From JALZOC01 sp035758845 (GTDB lineage Bacteria; Acidobacteriota; Vicinamibacteria; Vicinamibacterales; 2-12-FULL-66-21), in the NCBI GenBank assembly GCA_035758845.1, contig DASTVZ010000074.1, positions 1-15,681 of the forward strand: a stretch of DNA of 15,681 nt, given 5' to 3'. The translations under genes and the position numbers were made by a program. Under the pieces are notes generated by a model. The model was not told where the DNA came from, did no database searches, and worked only from the letters and a program-made list of their open reading frames with translations. Positions 8,198 through 14,449 of the stretch are shown one piece after another (within the stretch, counting starts at the first letter, position 1; the number at the start of each line of letters is the position of its first letter).

Positions 8198-9049
8198 ATG
8201 AGTGCCGGGCCGCACCGCCCGTTCGTCAGCGTCAAGTTCTCGCCGGTTGGCCGCACGTATTCGTTTCTGATCCCCGAGCTCGCACTCGACAGCGACGGAT
8301 CCGCAGCCCCTTCCGAGCGGGAGGCGCCATCGATTCCTCCACCAGCAGCGGCATATAACCCGGGCGATACGGTAATCGTGCAGACCTCCGAAGGACGCGC
8401 GCTGGGGACCGTGACGCGCTCGGTGAACGACCTTGCGGCACGCAAATGTCCGCCTGCAGGATCCGAACTGCAGGTCGTGCGGCGCGCGACGCGCGAGGAC
8501 GTCATCACCCGGCTGAAACATCAGCAGCGGGAGCAGGAAGCACATCGGATCTGCCTGATGAAAATCCGCGAGCGAGGTCTGGCGATGAAGCTCGCTCGTG
8601 TCGAACAGCTGTTCGACGGCTCGCGCCTGATCTTCTATTACACGGCGGAAGGGCGCGTTGACTTCCGGGAGCTGGTGCGCGATCTGGCAGCGCATTTCCG
8701 CGTCCGCATCGAGATGCGGCAGATTGGCGTCCGCGATGAAGCGCGGATGCTCGGCGGATATGGATCCTGCGGCAGACCTCTCTGCTGCACCACGTTTCTT
8801 CAGAGCTTCGAACCCATCTCGATCAAGATGGCGAAGCAGCAGAACCTCAGCCTGAATCCTTCCAAGCTGTCTGGCATGTGCGGCCGCTTGAAGTGCTGCC
8901 TTCGCTATGAGCTGCCGAACGGGAAGGGCGTGAAGCACGGTGGCTGCGCCGACGAAGGCGGATGCGGGTCGTGCAGCAATCCGACAGGTCCGGGTGTCAG
9001 CAGCGGCTGCGGCGCGTGTGGATCCGGCGGCTGCGGGAAGTGCGGGTGA
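8198..9049 (+). CDS. ricT: PSP1/RicT family protein with cysteine-rich tail
   Basis: A 283-residue cytosolic protein of the PSP1 C-terminal domain family (RicT, YaaT). In Bacillus subtilis RicT works with RicA and RicF in an iron-sulfur complex that affects mRNA processing and development; in other phyla its role is unclear. The family signatures are YGSCGRPLCC (C191, C196, C197) and LSGMCGRLKCCLRYE (C228, C233, C234). The N-terminal part (FVSVKFSPVGRTYSFLIPEL) is followed by a Pro/Ala/Ser linker at about 33-53, unusual for the family, before NPGDTVIVQTSEGRALGTV. Past residue 245 comes a Gly/Cys tail with seven cysteines (250, 256, 259, 271, 274, 279, 282), six of them as CxxC pairs. AGAGG at 8186-8190, seven bases before the ATG, supports the start. 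The stop overlaps the pdxA start. Confidence 0.9.
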   Translation: MSAGPHRPFVSVKFSPVGRTYSFLIPELALDSDGSAAPSEREAPSIPPPAAAYNPGDTVIVQTSEGRALGTVTRSVNDLAARKCPPAGSELQVVRRATREDVITRLKHQQREQEAHRICLMKIRERGLAMKLARVEQLFDGSRLIFYYTAEGRVDFRELVRDLAAHFRVRIEMRQIGVRDEARMLGGYGSCGRPLCCTTFLQSFEPISIKMAKQQNLSLNPSKLSGMCGRLKCCLRYELPNGKGVKHGGCADEGGCGSCSNPTGPGVSSGCGACGSGGCGKCG

Positions 9050-9936
9050 TCGCACGGCCTCGCATCGGCGTCACGGTGGGCGATCCCGCCGGCATCGGTC
9101 CCGAGATAGCACGCAAAGCGGCGGCCGACGTCCGTGTATCGTCGATCTGTGAAGTGATTCTCTACGGCCCATCCTCCGACGAAGAAATTGCACGGTTTGA
9201 GCGAGGTCGTGTATCGGAGGCATCCGGCCGGGCCGCATACGACGCGATTGTCACGGCGACCTCCGACGCGAGCGCCGGCCGGATCGCCGCAATCGCCACG
9301 GCCCCAATCAATAAGGAAGCGTTTGCGGCAGCGGGACTCCCCTGGCGAGGTCACACGGATCTCCTCGCGCATCTCACCGGCTCTCGGCGTGTGGCGATGA
9401 TGTTCTACGCTGAGACGCTGCGCGTCGTCCTCGCGACGGTTCACATTCCAATCGCGGATGTGCCGCGCGCGTTGACGCGAGACGTCGTCGAGGGAACGAT
9501 CGAACTGGCCGCGCGCGAGTTGCCGCGTTTTGGGATCGCGCACCCCCGGCTGGCTATGGCCGGCCTGAATCCTCACGCCGGCGAGCACGGTGTGATCGGG
9601 ACAGAAGACGATGAAGTCATCGCGCCCGCCGTTGCGGCGCAGTGCGCAAAAGGCATCCAGGTTGCGGGCCCGTTTCCCGCGGATACGATCTTCGTGCGCG
9701 CGATGCGCGGAGAATTTGACGCCGTCGTAGCCTGCTATCACGATCAAGGATTGATTCCGATCAAGCTGGTGGCGTTTGGCCAGGCGGTGAACGTCACGCT
9801 CGGTTTGCCGATCGTGCGCACGTCCGTCGACCACGGCACGGCGTTCGATATTGCGGGGAAGGGTGTCGCGGATCCGTCGAGCCTGATTGAAGCGATCAAG
9901 CTTGCGGCGCGGCTGGCGTCAACTGCAGTTACGTGA
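9046..9936 (+). CDS. pdxA: 4-hydroxythreonine-4-phosphate dehydrogenase
   Basis: NAD-dependent enzyme that oxidises 4-phosphohydroxy-L-threonine in the DXP-dependent route to pyridoxal phosphate. Hallmarks: GVTVGDPAGIGPEI at 8-21, ATAPINKEA at 84-92, GHTDLLAHLTG at 102-112, AGLNPHAGE at 172-180, GPFPADT at 208-214, CYHDQGLIPIK at 230-240, and NVTLGLPIVRTSVDHGTAFD at 249-268. The metal-binding histidines correspond to H103, H177 and H232. From the GTG at 9046 the protein has 296 residues, about 30 fewer than the E. coli enzyme; the missing part lies between the first strand region (YGPSSDEE) and TAPINKEA. The frame is open upstream to 8962, but that stretch only mirrors the RicT tail and is not PdxA-like. 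The GTG overlaps the ricT TGA by 4 bases, and GGGAAG (9035-9040) lies five bases before it. Confidence 0.93.
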   Translation: MIARPRIGVTVGDPAGIGPEIARKAAADVRVSSICEVILYGPSSDEEIARFERGRVSEASGRAAYDAIVTATSDASAGRIAAIATAPINKEAFAAAGLPWRGHTDLLAHLTGSRRVAMMFYAETLRVVLATVHIPIADVPRALTRDVVEGTIELAARELPRFGIAHPRLAMAGLNPHAGEHGVIGTEDDEVIAPAVAAQCAKGIQVAGPFPADTIFVRAMRGEFDAVVACYHDQGLIPIKLVAFGQAVNVTLGLPIVRTSVDHGTAFDIAGKGVADPSSLIEAIKLAARLASTAVT

Positions 9937-9998
9937 CGAGGCAAGGCGCCAGAACCGAAGACGCGAGCGAGCGCCGCGAAGCGAGCCACGCGAACGGA

Positions 9999-10020
9999 GC
10001 GAGCCGGCGAAGCGGCTCGC
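9999..10020 (+). repeat. Hairpin with GCGAAG loop between pdxA and smpB
   Basis: Perfect 8-base arms GCGAGCCG (9999-10006) and CGGCTCGC (10013-10020) enclose GCGAAG. It sits in a low-complexity stretch (about 9965-10030) built from GCGAGC and GCGAA units. No T-run follows, so it is not a standard terminator. Confidence 0.55.
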
Positions 10021-10032
10021 GAGAGAGCGTGT

Positions 10033-10063
10033 GGGGGGTCCGCGGGGGCGAAGCCCCCCGGTC
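10033..10063 (+). repeat. Repeated hairpin, copy 1, just before smpB
   Basis: A G6 run (10033-10038), then a strong stem closed by the GAA triloop: GGGGGC (10044-10049) pairs with GCCCCC (10053-10058), C10043 bulges, and CCG (10040-10042) pairs with CGG (10059-10061). The 19 bases GGGGCGAAGCCCCCCGGTC (10045-10063) recur exactly at 10642-10660. The stem ends seven bases before the smpB ATG, next to its AGAGG. Confidence 0.65.
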
Positions 10064-10068
10064 AGAGG

Positions 10069-10542
10069 ATGAGAACTGAAAGAGAACAGGCGCAGAAAAG
10101 CATCGCGGAGAACCGCAAGGCGTTTCACGACTACCACATCCTCGAGACGTTCGAGGCCGGCGTCCAGCTGGTCGGAACCGAGGTCAAGGCGATCCGCGAA
10201 GGCAAGGTCAATCTGCGCGACAGCTTTGCGCGCGTCGACGGTGGCGAAGTGTGGGTTTATAACATCCACATCAATCCCTACAGCCATCGTGGCTATTCGG
10301 ATCACGAGCCGACGCGGAAACGCAAACTGCTCCTGCATCGTCAGGAAATCCGCAAACTGATCGGCCGCACCGTCGAACGAGGCATGACCCTCGTCCCGAC
10401 GCGGATGTATTTCAAGAACGGTCACGTCAAGATTGCGCTTGGTCTGGCGAAAGGGAAGCAGGCACACGACAAGCGCGAAACCATCAAACGCCGGGAGGCC
10501 GATCGGGAAACGCGTGCCGCGGTGAAAGAACGGCGGAGATAG
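10069..10542 (+). CDS. smpB: SsrA-binding protein SmpB
   Basis: A 157-residue RNA-binding protein that delivers tmRNA to stalled ribosomes in trans-translation. Family segments are all present: KSIAENRKAFHDYHILETFE at 10-29, AGVQLVGTEVKAIREGKVNL at 30-49, RDSFARV, VWVYNIHINPYSHRGY, HEPTRKRKLLLHRQEI, LVPTRMYFKNGHVKIALGLA, and the basic C-terminal tail GKQAHDKRETIKRREADRET, which enters the mRNA path of the ribosome. Length is normal (E. coli 160). AGAGG directly abuts the ATG at 10069, closer than usual, but no better in-frame start exists and the N-terminus fits the family. A strong hairpin ends seven bases before the ATG, so initiation may be structured. No ssrA (tmRNA) gene is seen nearby. 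Confidence 0.96.
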   Translation: MRTEREQAQKSIAENRKAFHDYHILETFEAGVQLVGTEVKAIREGKVNLRDSFARVDGGEVWVYNIHINPYSHRGYSDHEPTRKRKLLLHRQEIRKLIGRTVERGMTLVPTRMYFKNGHVKIALGLAKGKQAHDKRETIKRREADRETRAAVKERRR

Positions 10543-10563
10543 TGATACATTGACGCTTTTCTA

Positions 10564-10638
10564 GGCGCGCCACAGGCGCGCCCCGCCGGAGCGGCGCGGG
10601 GCATTAGGGCCCCCGCGAGCGACGGCGATGGGGGGGCC
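10564..10638 (+). repeat. Cluster of GC-rich stems between smpB and the next gene
   Basis: Three successive inverted repeats: GGCGCGCC-ACA-GGCGCGCC (10564-10582); CCCCGC (10581-10586) with GCGGGG (10596-10601), sharing two bases with the first; and GGCCCCC (10608-10614) with GGGGGCC (10632-10638). The last competes with hairpin copy 2 downstream for the same bases. None is followed by a T-run. Confidence 0.5.
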
Positions 10639-10660
10639 GGCGGGGCGAAGCCCCCCGGTC
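10631..10660 (+). repeat. Repeated hairpin, copy 2, before the membrane-anchored unknown gene
   Basis: Same layout as the copy before smpB: a G6 run (10631-10636), then CCGG (10637-10640) pairing with CCGG (10655-10658), a bulged C10641, and GGGGC (10642-10646) pairing with GCCCC (10650-10654) around a GAA loop. It ends 13 bases before the next ATG, just upstream of the AAGGAAG ribosome binding site. Confidence 0.65.
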
Positions 10661-10671
10661 TGAAAGGAAGT

Positions 10672-11220
10672 ATGAAAGGGAATCGCGCGATACTGACCGC
10701 GATCGTCGTCGTCGTTCTCATCATTGCCGGATGGTGGCTGTTCAGGCGCACCAATCGCGGACCCGCCATCGATTTGATTTCTACCTTCGAGTCGGCGACG
10801 AAGAAACCGCCTCAGGGCGTTTTTCAGATTGTGGACCTGGACCTGAACGGCGAAAAAAAGCACGCGATTTTCACCGAAGCGCCGACCCGGATGATCTGGA
10901 AGCTCAAGGTTCCCGACGACGGTTGGATCAAGGCTTCGCTTGGCATGAAGCCCGAGACGTGGGACAAGGAAGGCGACGGCGTCTATTTCCGTATTGGCGT
11001 CTCCGACGGCCGCACGTTCGAAGACCTGCTGACGCTTCATGTCGATCCCTTCCACAATAAGGCGGACCGTCGTTGGATTCCGGTGTTCGTCGACGTCTCG
11101 CAGTACGCCGGTGAAGAGGTGGAAGTCATTTTCAACACCAACAACAGCATGCCGGGGAAAGGCGACGACAGGAACAACGATCTCGCGCTCATCGCCGAGC
11201 CGCAAGTCTTCATTCGATGA
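10672..11220 (+). CDS. Membrane-anchored protein of unknown function
   Basis: A 182-residue protein I cannot assign to a family. It has one N-terminal transmembrane segment at about 7-24 (AILTAIVVVVLIIAGWWL) followed by basic FRRTNR. With a short positive N-terminus and no clear cleavage site it is probably an inner-membrane anchor with the rest outside the cytosol. Residues 45-182 look all-beta: VFQIVDLDLNG, RMIWKLKVPDDGWIKASLG, GVYFRIGVSDG, and WIPVFVDVSQYAGEEVEVIF followed by LALIAEPQVFIR. This pattern resembles jelly-roll domains that accompany glycan proteins, but that is inference. AAGGAAG lies one base before the ATG at 10672. The stop overlaps the aminotransferase start as ATGA, implying coupled translation and perhaps a shared role in surface-sugar metabolism. 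Confidence 0.85.
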   Translation: MKGNRAILTAIVVVVLIIAGWWLFRRTNRGPAIDLISTFESATKKPPQGVFQIVDLDLNGEKKHAIFTEAPTRMIWKLKVPDDGWIKASLGMKPETWDKEGDGVYFRIGVSDGRTFEDLLTLHVDPFHNKADRRWIPVFVDVSQYAGEEVEVIFNTNNSMPGKGDDRNNDLALIAEPQVFIR

Positions 11221-12350
11221 CCTCTGCGATCCGGACGCCGGTGAAGCTGCTGGATCTCGAAGCGCAGTACCAGCCGCTGCGCGCCGAGATCCTTGCCGCG
11301 ATCACGCGCGTCTGCGACAGCCAGCGGTTTATTCTCGGCCCGGAAGTCGACGCGCTCGAACGCGAGCTTTCCGCCCATCTCGGTGTCGCGCATGCGATAT
11401 CGGTCTCTTCCGGCACTGACGCATTGCTAGCGGCCTTCATGGCGCTCGGCATCGGTGCCGGCGACGAAGTGATCACCAGCACGTTTTCGTTCTTCGCGAC
11501 GGCCGGTTGCATCGCGCGGGTCGGGGCAACCCCGGTGTTCGTCGATATCGATCCCGTCACGTTCAATCTGGATCCGACGCTCGTTCGCGCCGCGATTACC
11601 GCTCGCACGCGCGCCATCGTCCCCGTTCATTTGTACGGACTCTGCGCCGATATGGATTCAATCACCAGGATCGCCGGCGAGAACCAGATTCCGATTGTCG
11701 AGGATGCGGCGCAGGCGATTGGCGCGACCTATCAGTCGCGCCAGGCAGGAACGATTGGCACGCTCGGCTGTTTTTCATTCTTTCCGAGCAAGAATCTGGG
11801 GGCATTCGGCGAGGGTGGCTTGATCACGACAAACGATTCGACGCTGGCGAGCGAGATCAAGCTGTTGCGAAATCACGGCGCGGAGCCGAAGTACTTCCAC
11901 AAGCGGATCGGCGGCAATTTTCGTCTTGATGCGCTCCAGGCGGCCGTGCTTCGTGTCAAGCTGCCGCACCTCGAGCGGTGGACGTCGATGCGCCAGCGGA
12001 ACGCCGAACGGTATGAGGCTTTCTTCGAGGACGCCGGGCTGACCGATCGAGTTACACTGCCGACTACACCATCGGATCGACGTCACATCTTCAATCAATA
12101 CGTCATCCGTGTCGCCGAGCGCGGCCACGTGCGACGCGTGCTTGACGATCGCGGCATTGGCACCGAGATCTACTATCCAGTGCCATTCCATCTGCAGGAA
12201 TGTTTCTCTTCGCTCGGCCACCGCCGAGGCGATTTTCCACATGCGGAAGCGGCGGCCGATTCCGTTCTCGCGCTGCCGATCTATCCGGAGCTGACGATGG
12301 AGCAGCAGCGCGCTGTCGTCGGCGCGCTTGCCGACGCGGTCAAGAACTGA
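11217..12350 (+). CDS. DegT/DnrJ/EryC1/StrS family sugar aminotransferase
   Basis: A 377-residue PLP-dependent fold-type I enzyme that aminates keto groups of nucleotide-linked sugars. Visible signatures: KLLDLEAQYQPLR at 10-22, SVSSGTDALLAAFMALGIGA at 62-81 (phosphate binding), DEVITSTFSFFATAGCI, TPVFVDIDPVTFNLDP, PVHLYG, EDAAQAIGA at 162-170 with D163 and Q166 contacting the cofactor, and FSFFPSKNLGAFGEGGLI with PLP lysine K192. The C-terminal part (FNQYVIRV, GIGTEIYYPVPFHLQECF, LALPIYPELT) matches UDP-sugar aminotransferases of the WbpE/DegT branch; the exact substrate cannot be decided. It overlaps the unknown membrane gene by 4 bases and ends 18 bases from the convergent oxidase gene. 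Together with the nearby rmlD and glycosyltransferases it points to surface polysaccharide synthesis. Confidence 0.94.
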   Translation: MTSAIRTPVKLLDLEAQYQPLRAEILAAITRVCDSQRFILGPEVDALERELSAHLGVAHAISVSSGTDALLAAFMALGIGAGDEVITSTFSFFATAGCIARVGATPVFVDIDPVTFNLDPTLVRAAITARTRAIVPVHLYGLCADMDSITRIAGENQIPIVEDAAQAIGATYQSRQAGTIGTLGCFSFFPSKNLGAFGEGGLITTNDSTLASEIKLLRNHGAEPKYFHKRIGGNFRLDALQAAVLRVKLPHLERWTSMRQRNAERYEAFFEDAGLTDRVTLPTTPSDRRHIFNQYVIRVAERGHVRRVLDDRGIGTEIYYPVPFHLQECFSSLGHRRGDFPHAEAAADSVLALPIYPELTMEQQRAVVGALADAVKN

Positions 12351-12368
12351 TGCGGCTTGACTCGGCCG

Positions 12369-13469
12369 TCAGGCGAGTCTCTCCCGGACCAATTTGCCGA
12401 CGCGATTGGCAATGGCGAGACACGCGGTCAAACCGGGTGATTCGATACCGGCAGCGTGTATCAGTGCTGGTTGCTGCCGATCCGGACGAATCAGAAAATC
12501 GGCGAATGGTTGATCCGGCGGTGCGAGTTTCGGACGAATACCGCTGCCGCCATACGTGAGATCGTCAAGCGTGGCGTCAGGCAGCAACTGCCGCGTCGGT
12601 TCGACGAACTCCGTGAGCGGAAAGCGCTCCCCTTCATAGTTGTCCTTATCCTGCTGATACGTGGCCGTCGGTCCCAGGAGCACAGAACCACCGAGCGTTC
12701 GGGTCAGATGTACACCAAGACTGTGTCCTGCGGCGTGCGGGAGCGGGTATACGAGTCCGTTCACCCAGTTTCGTCTGGCCGGCCGTAGCTCAGCGTATTC
12801 GCCCCGGCATGGATAGATCTGAAATGATTCCCCGCCGAGCAACTGCGAAACGTCGTCCGCGTACAGGCCTGCCGCATTGACGACAGTTCGAGCGGCGATG
12901 ACTTCACGCTCGAAGCGTACTTCTATGCGATCTGCGTGGGCCGTTCCGTCCAAGGCGCGCGCGCCGCGCAAGAGGATTGCTCCCGCTGCCTCGGCTTGTC
13001 GCGCAAGTTCACGAACGAGCGCTTCGGCTTCCACCCTTCCGGATGCCGGAGACCACAATGCGGCGGATGCGGCCACGTGCGGTTCGCGCGATCGGAGAAA
13101 GTCGAGGCTGACAATCTCGAGCCCGCGCACACCGTTGGCCTGACCGCGGCGCGCCAACGCTTCAAGCTGTCCGATCTCGTCCTGATTCGAAGCGACGATG
13201 AATTTGCCGCAGCGATCGTGTGCCACGTTGCAGTCGCGACAGAAGGCGTAGAGTCGCTCCGCACCTTCGATGCACAATTCCGCTTTCAACGAATCCTTCG
13301 GATAGTAAATGCCTGCGTGAATCACGCCACTGTTGTGCGTGCTCGTTTCCTGGCCAAACCGCGGATGCCGCTCGGCAATCACCACGGACGTGCCAGCCGT
13401 CGCGAGCTCGTACGCGGCGGCCAGTCCTGTCACGCCTCCACCAATAATCAGTGTGTCCACTGTTTCCAT
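12369..13469 (-). CDS. lhgO: L-2-hydroxyglutarate oxidase-like FAD enzyme
   Basis: A 366-residue flavoprotein of the DAO family, LhgO/YgaF branch, which oxidises L-2-hydroxyglutarate to 2-oxoglutarate and passes electrons to the membrane quinone pool in E. coli. The FAD-binding Rossmann motif TLIIGGGVTGLAAAYEL is at about 6-22. Branch-specific segments follow: STHNSGVIHAGIYYPKDSLK, CIEGAERLY, ALWSPASGRVEAEALVRELA, TVVNAAGLYAD, YPCRGEYAEL, LVYPLPHAAGHSLGVHLTRT, GGSVLLGPTATY, GGSGIRPKL, and ESPGLTACLAIANRV. The ATG at 13469 gives METVDTL; a TTG two codons earlier (13475) has a better-spaced GGAG (5 bases versus 11), so the start is uncertain by two residues. The substrate is inferred from family resemblance. 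Its 3' end faces the aminotransferase gene and it diverges from rmlD. Confidence 0.88.
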   Translation of the reverse strand: METVDTLIIGGGVTGLAAAYELATAGTSVVIAERHPRFGQETSTHNSGVIHAGIYYPKDSLKAELCIEGAERLYAFCRDCNVAHDRCGKFIVASNQDEIGQLEALARRGQANGVRGLEIVSLDFLRSREPHVAASAALWSPASGRVEAEALVRELARQAEAAGAILLRGARALDGTAHADRIEVRFEREVIAARTVVNAAGLYADDVSQLLGGESFQIYPCRGEYAELRPARRNWVNGLVYPLPHAAGHSLGVHLTRTLGGSVLLGPTATYQQDKDNYEGERFPLTEFVEPTRQLLPDATLDDLTYGGSGIRPKLAPPDQPFADFLIRPDRQQPALIHAAGIESPGLTACLAIANRVGKLVRERLA

Positions 13470-13551
13470 TCGCAATCACACTCCGTAATGCGTCATGTCG
13501 TTTTGCAATGGTATCGTAGTGCGCAGGCGAGCGATCGTATGACGAGGGGTG

Positions 13552-14388
13552 ATGCGTTTCCTAGTGACAGGCGCTGCTGGACAGCTTGGTTCTGTGATGG
13601 TGGATCGCCTCTCACCGGCTGGCGATGTTTTCGCGATGCGACGCAACGATCTCGACATCACGCAAGCTGGCGACGTCGATCGCGTCTTTCGCGAGACCTG
13701 TCCTGACGTCGTCGTCAATTGTTCCGCTTACAACCAGGTCGATGCCGCAGAAGAGCAGGCGGCGCAGGCCCTCGAGGTCAATGCGTTTGGAGTACTGGCG
13801 CTCGCCCGGGCAGCGCGCACGAGCGGCGCGCTGTTGATTCACTACAGCACGGACTTCGTCTTTGACGGCGAGACGGCGCGGTCCTATACCGAGGATGATG
13901 CTCCCTCACCGCAGAGTAACTACGGATTGTCGAAACTTCTGGGGGAATGGTTTGCAGCGGACTCGCCGTCGCACTACGTGTTGAGAGTAGAAAGCCTTTT
14001 TGGTGGTCGCCCAGCTAAAAGCAGTGTTGATCGGATTCTGGATGCAATTCGTCAAGGGCAGCCGACGCGTGTCTTTACTGATCGCACCGTCACACCGAGC
14101 TACGTAGTCGATGTCGCCGAGGCGACGTTGAAAATCGTTCAATCGAGGCCGGCGCCGGGTCTCTACCACTGTGTGAATAGCGGGACGACGACGTGGCTCG
14201 GCGTGGCTCAGGAGGTGGCGCGCCTACTTTCGGTGCAGCCAACCCTTGTGCCTGTTGAAATGGCTTCCGTTCCGTTTCCTGCGAAACGTCCGCGATATTG
14301 TGCCTTGTCGAATGAAAAGCTGCGAGCAGTGGGTATTCACATGCCGGACTGGCGGGAGGCTCTCGCCAGATACGTGCAGCGTGTTTAG
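13552..14388 (+). CDS. rmlD: dTDP-4-dehydrorhamnose reductase (RmlD) family
   Basis: A 278-residue short-chain dehydrogenase/reductase of the extended type. RmlD reduces dTDP-4-dehydro-L-rhamnose to dTDP-L-rhamnose with NAD(P)H, the last step in making the rhamnose donor. Evidence: the N-terminal cofactor loop RFLVTGAAGQLGS at 2-14, NDLDIT at 32-37, PDVVVNCSAYNQVDAAE at 51-67, HYSTDFVFDG at 97-106, the catalytic pair Y124/K128 in YGLSKLLGE, and TPSYVVDVAEA and GLYHCVNSG further on. It is slightly shorter than E. coli RmlD (299). The ATG at 13552 is preceded by an in-frame GTG at 13549; GAGG at 13544-13547 serves either. No rmlA, rmlB or rmlC is in the window, but a rhamnosyltransferase-like gene faces it downstream, which supports a role in rhamnose-containing glycans. 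Confidence 0.88.
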   Translation: MRFLVTGAAGQLGSVMVDRLSPAGDVFAMRRNDLDITQAGDVDRVFRETCPDVVVNCSAYNQVDAAEEQAAQALEVNAFGVLALARAARTSGALLIHYSTDFVFDGETARSYTEDDAPSPQSNYGLSKLLGEWFAADSPSHYVLRVESLFGGRPAKSSVDRILDAIRQGQPTRVFTDRTVTPSYVVDVAEATLKIVQSRPAPGLYHCVNSGTTTWLGVAQEVARLLSVQPTLVPVEMASVPFPAKRPRYCALSNEKLRAVGIHMPDWREALARYVQRV

Positions 14389-14449
14389 CGCGATCGCATT
14401 ATCTCTGCCCCGATCGGGACGGGTCGAGCCGCGGGTGCTTTCTCTTGCG

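Noticed and set aside
8962..9045. Upstream extension of PdxA
   Set aside because: It only re-reads the RicT cysteine tail in another frame and is Arg-rich; the GTG at 9046 places the family's first strand correctly and overlaps the ricT stop.
10033..10060. G-quadruplex formed by the G-runs before smpB
   Set aside because: Only two G-runs are present on the strand and both have complementary C-runs adjacent, so a hairpin is the simpler structure.
10543..10671. A tmRNA (ssrA) gene next to smpB
   Set aside because: The gap is only 129 bases, too short for tmRNA, and lacks its tRNA-like ends and tag-coding frame.
12779..12800. GTAGCTCAG, resembling a tRNA D-arm
   Set aside because: It lies inside the conserved L-2-hydroxyglutarate oxidase gene and no acceptor, anticodon or T-arm can be formed around it.
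14391..14420. Palindromes GCGATCGC and CCCGATCGGG between rmlD and the glycosyltransferase
   Set aside because: They are short, isolated and not followed by a T-run, so they are not supportable as terminators or repeats.
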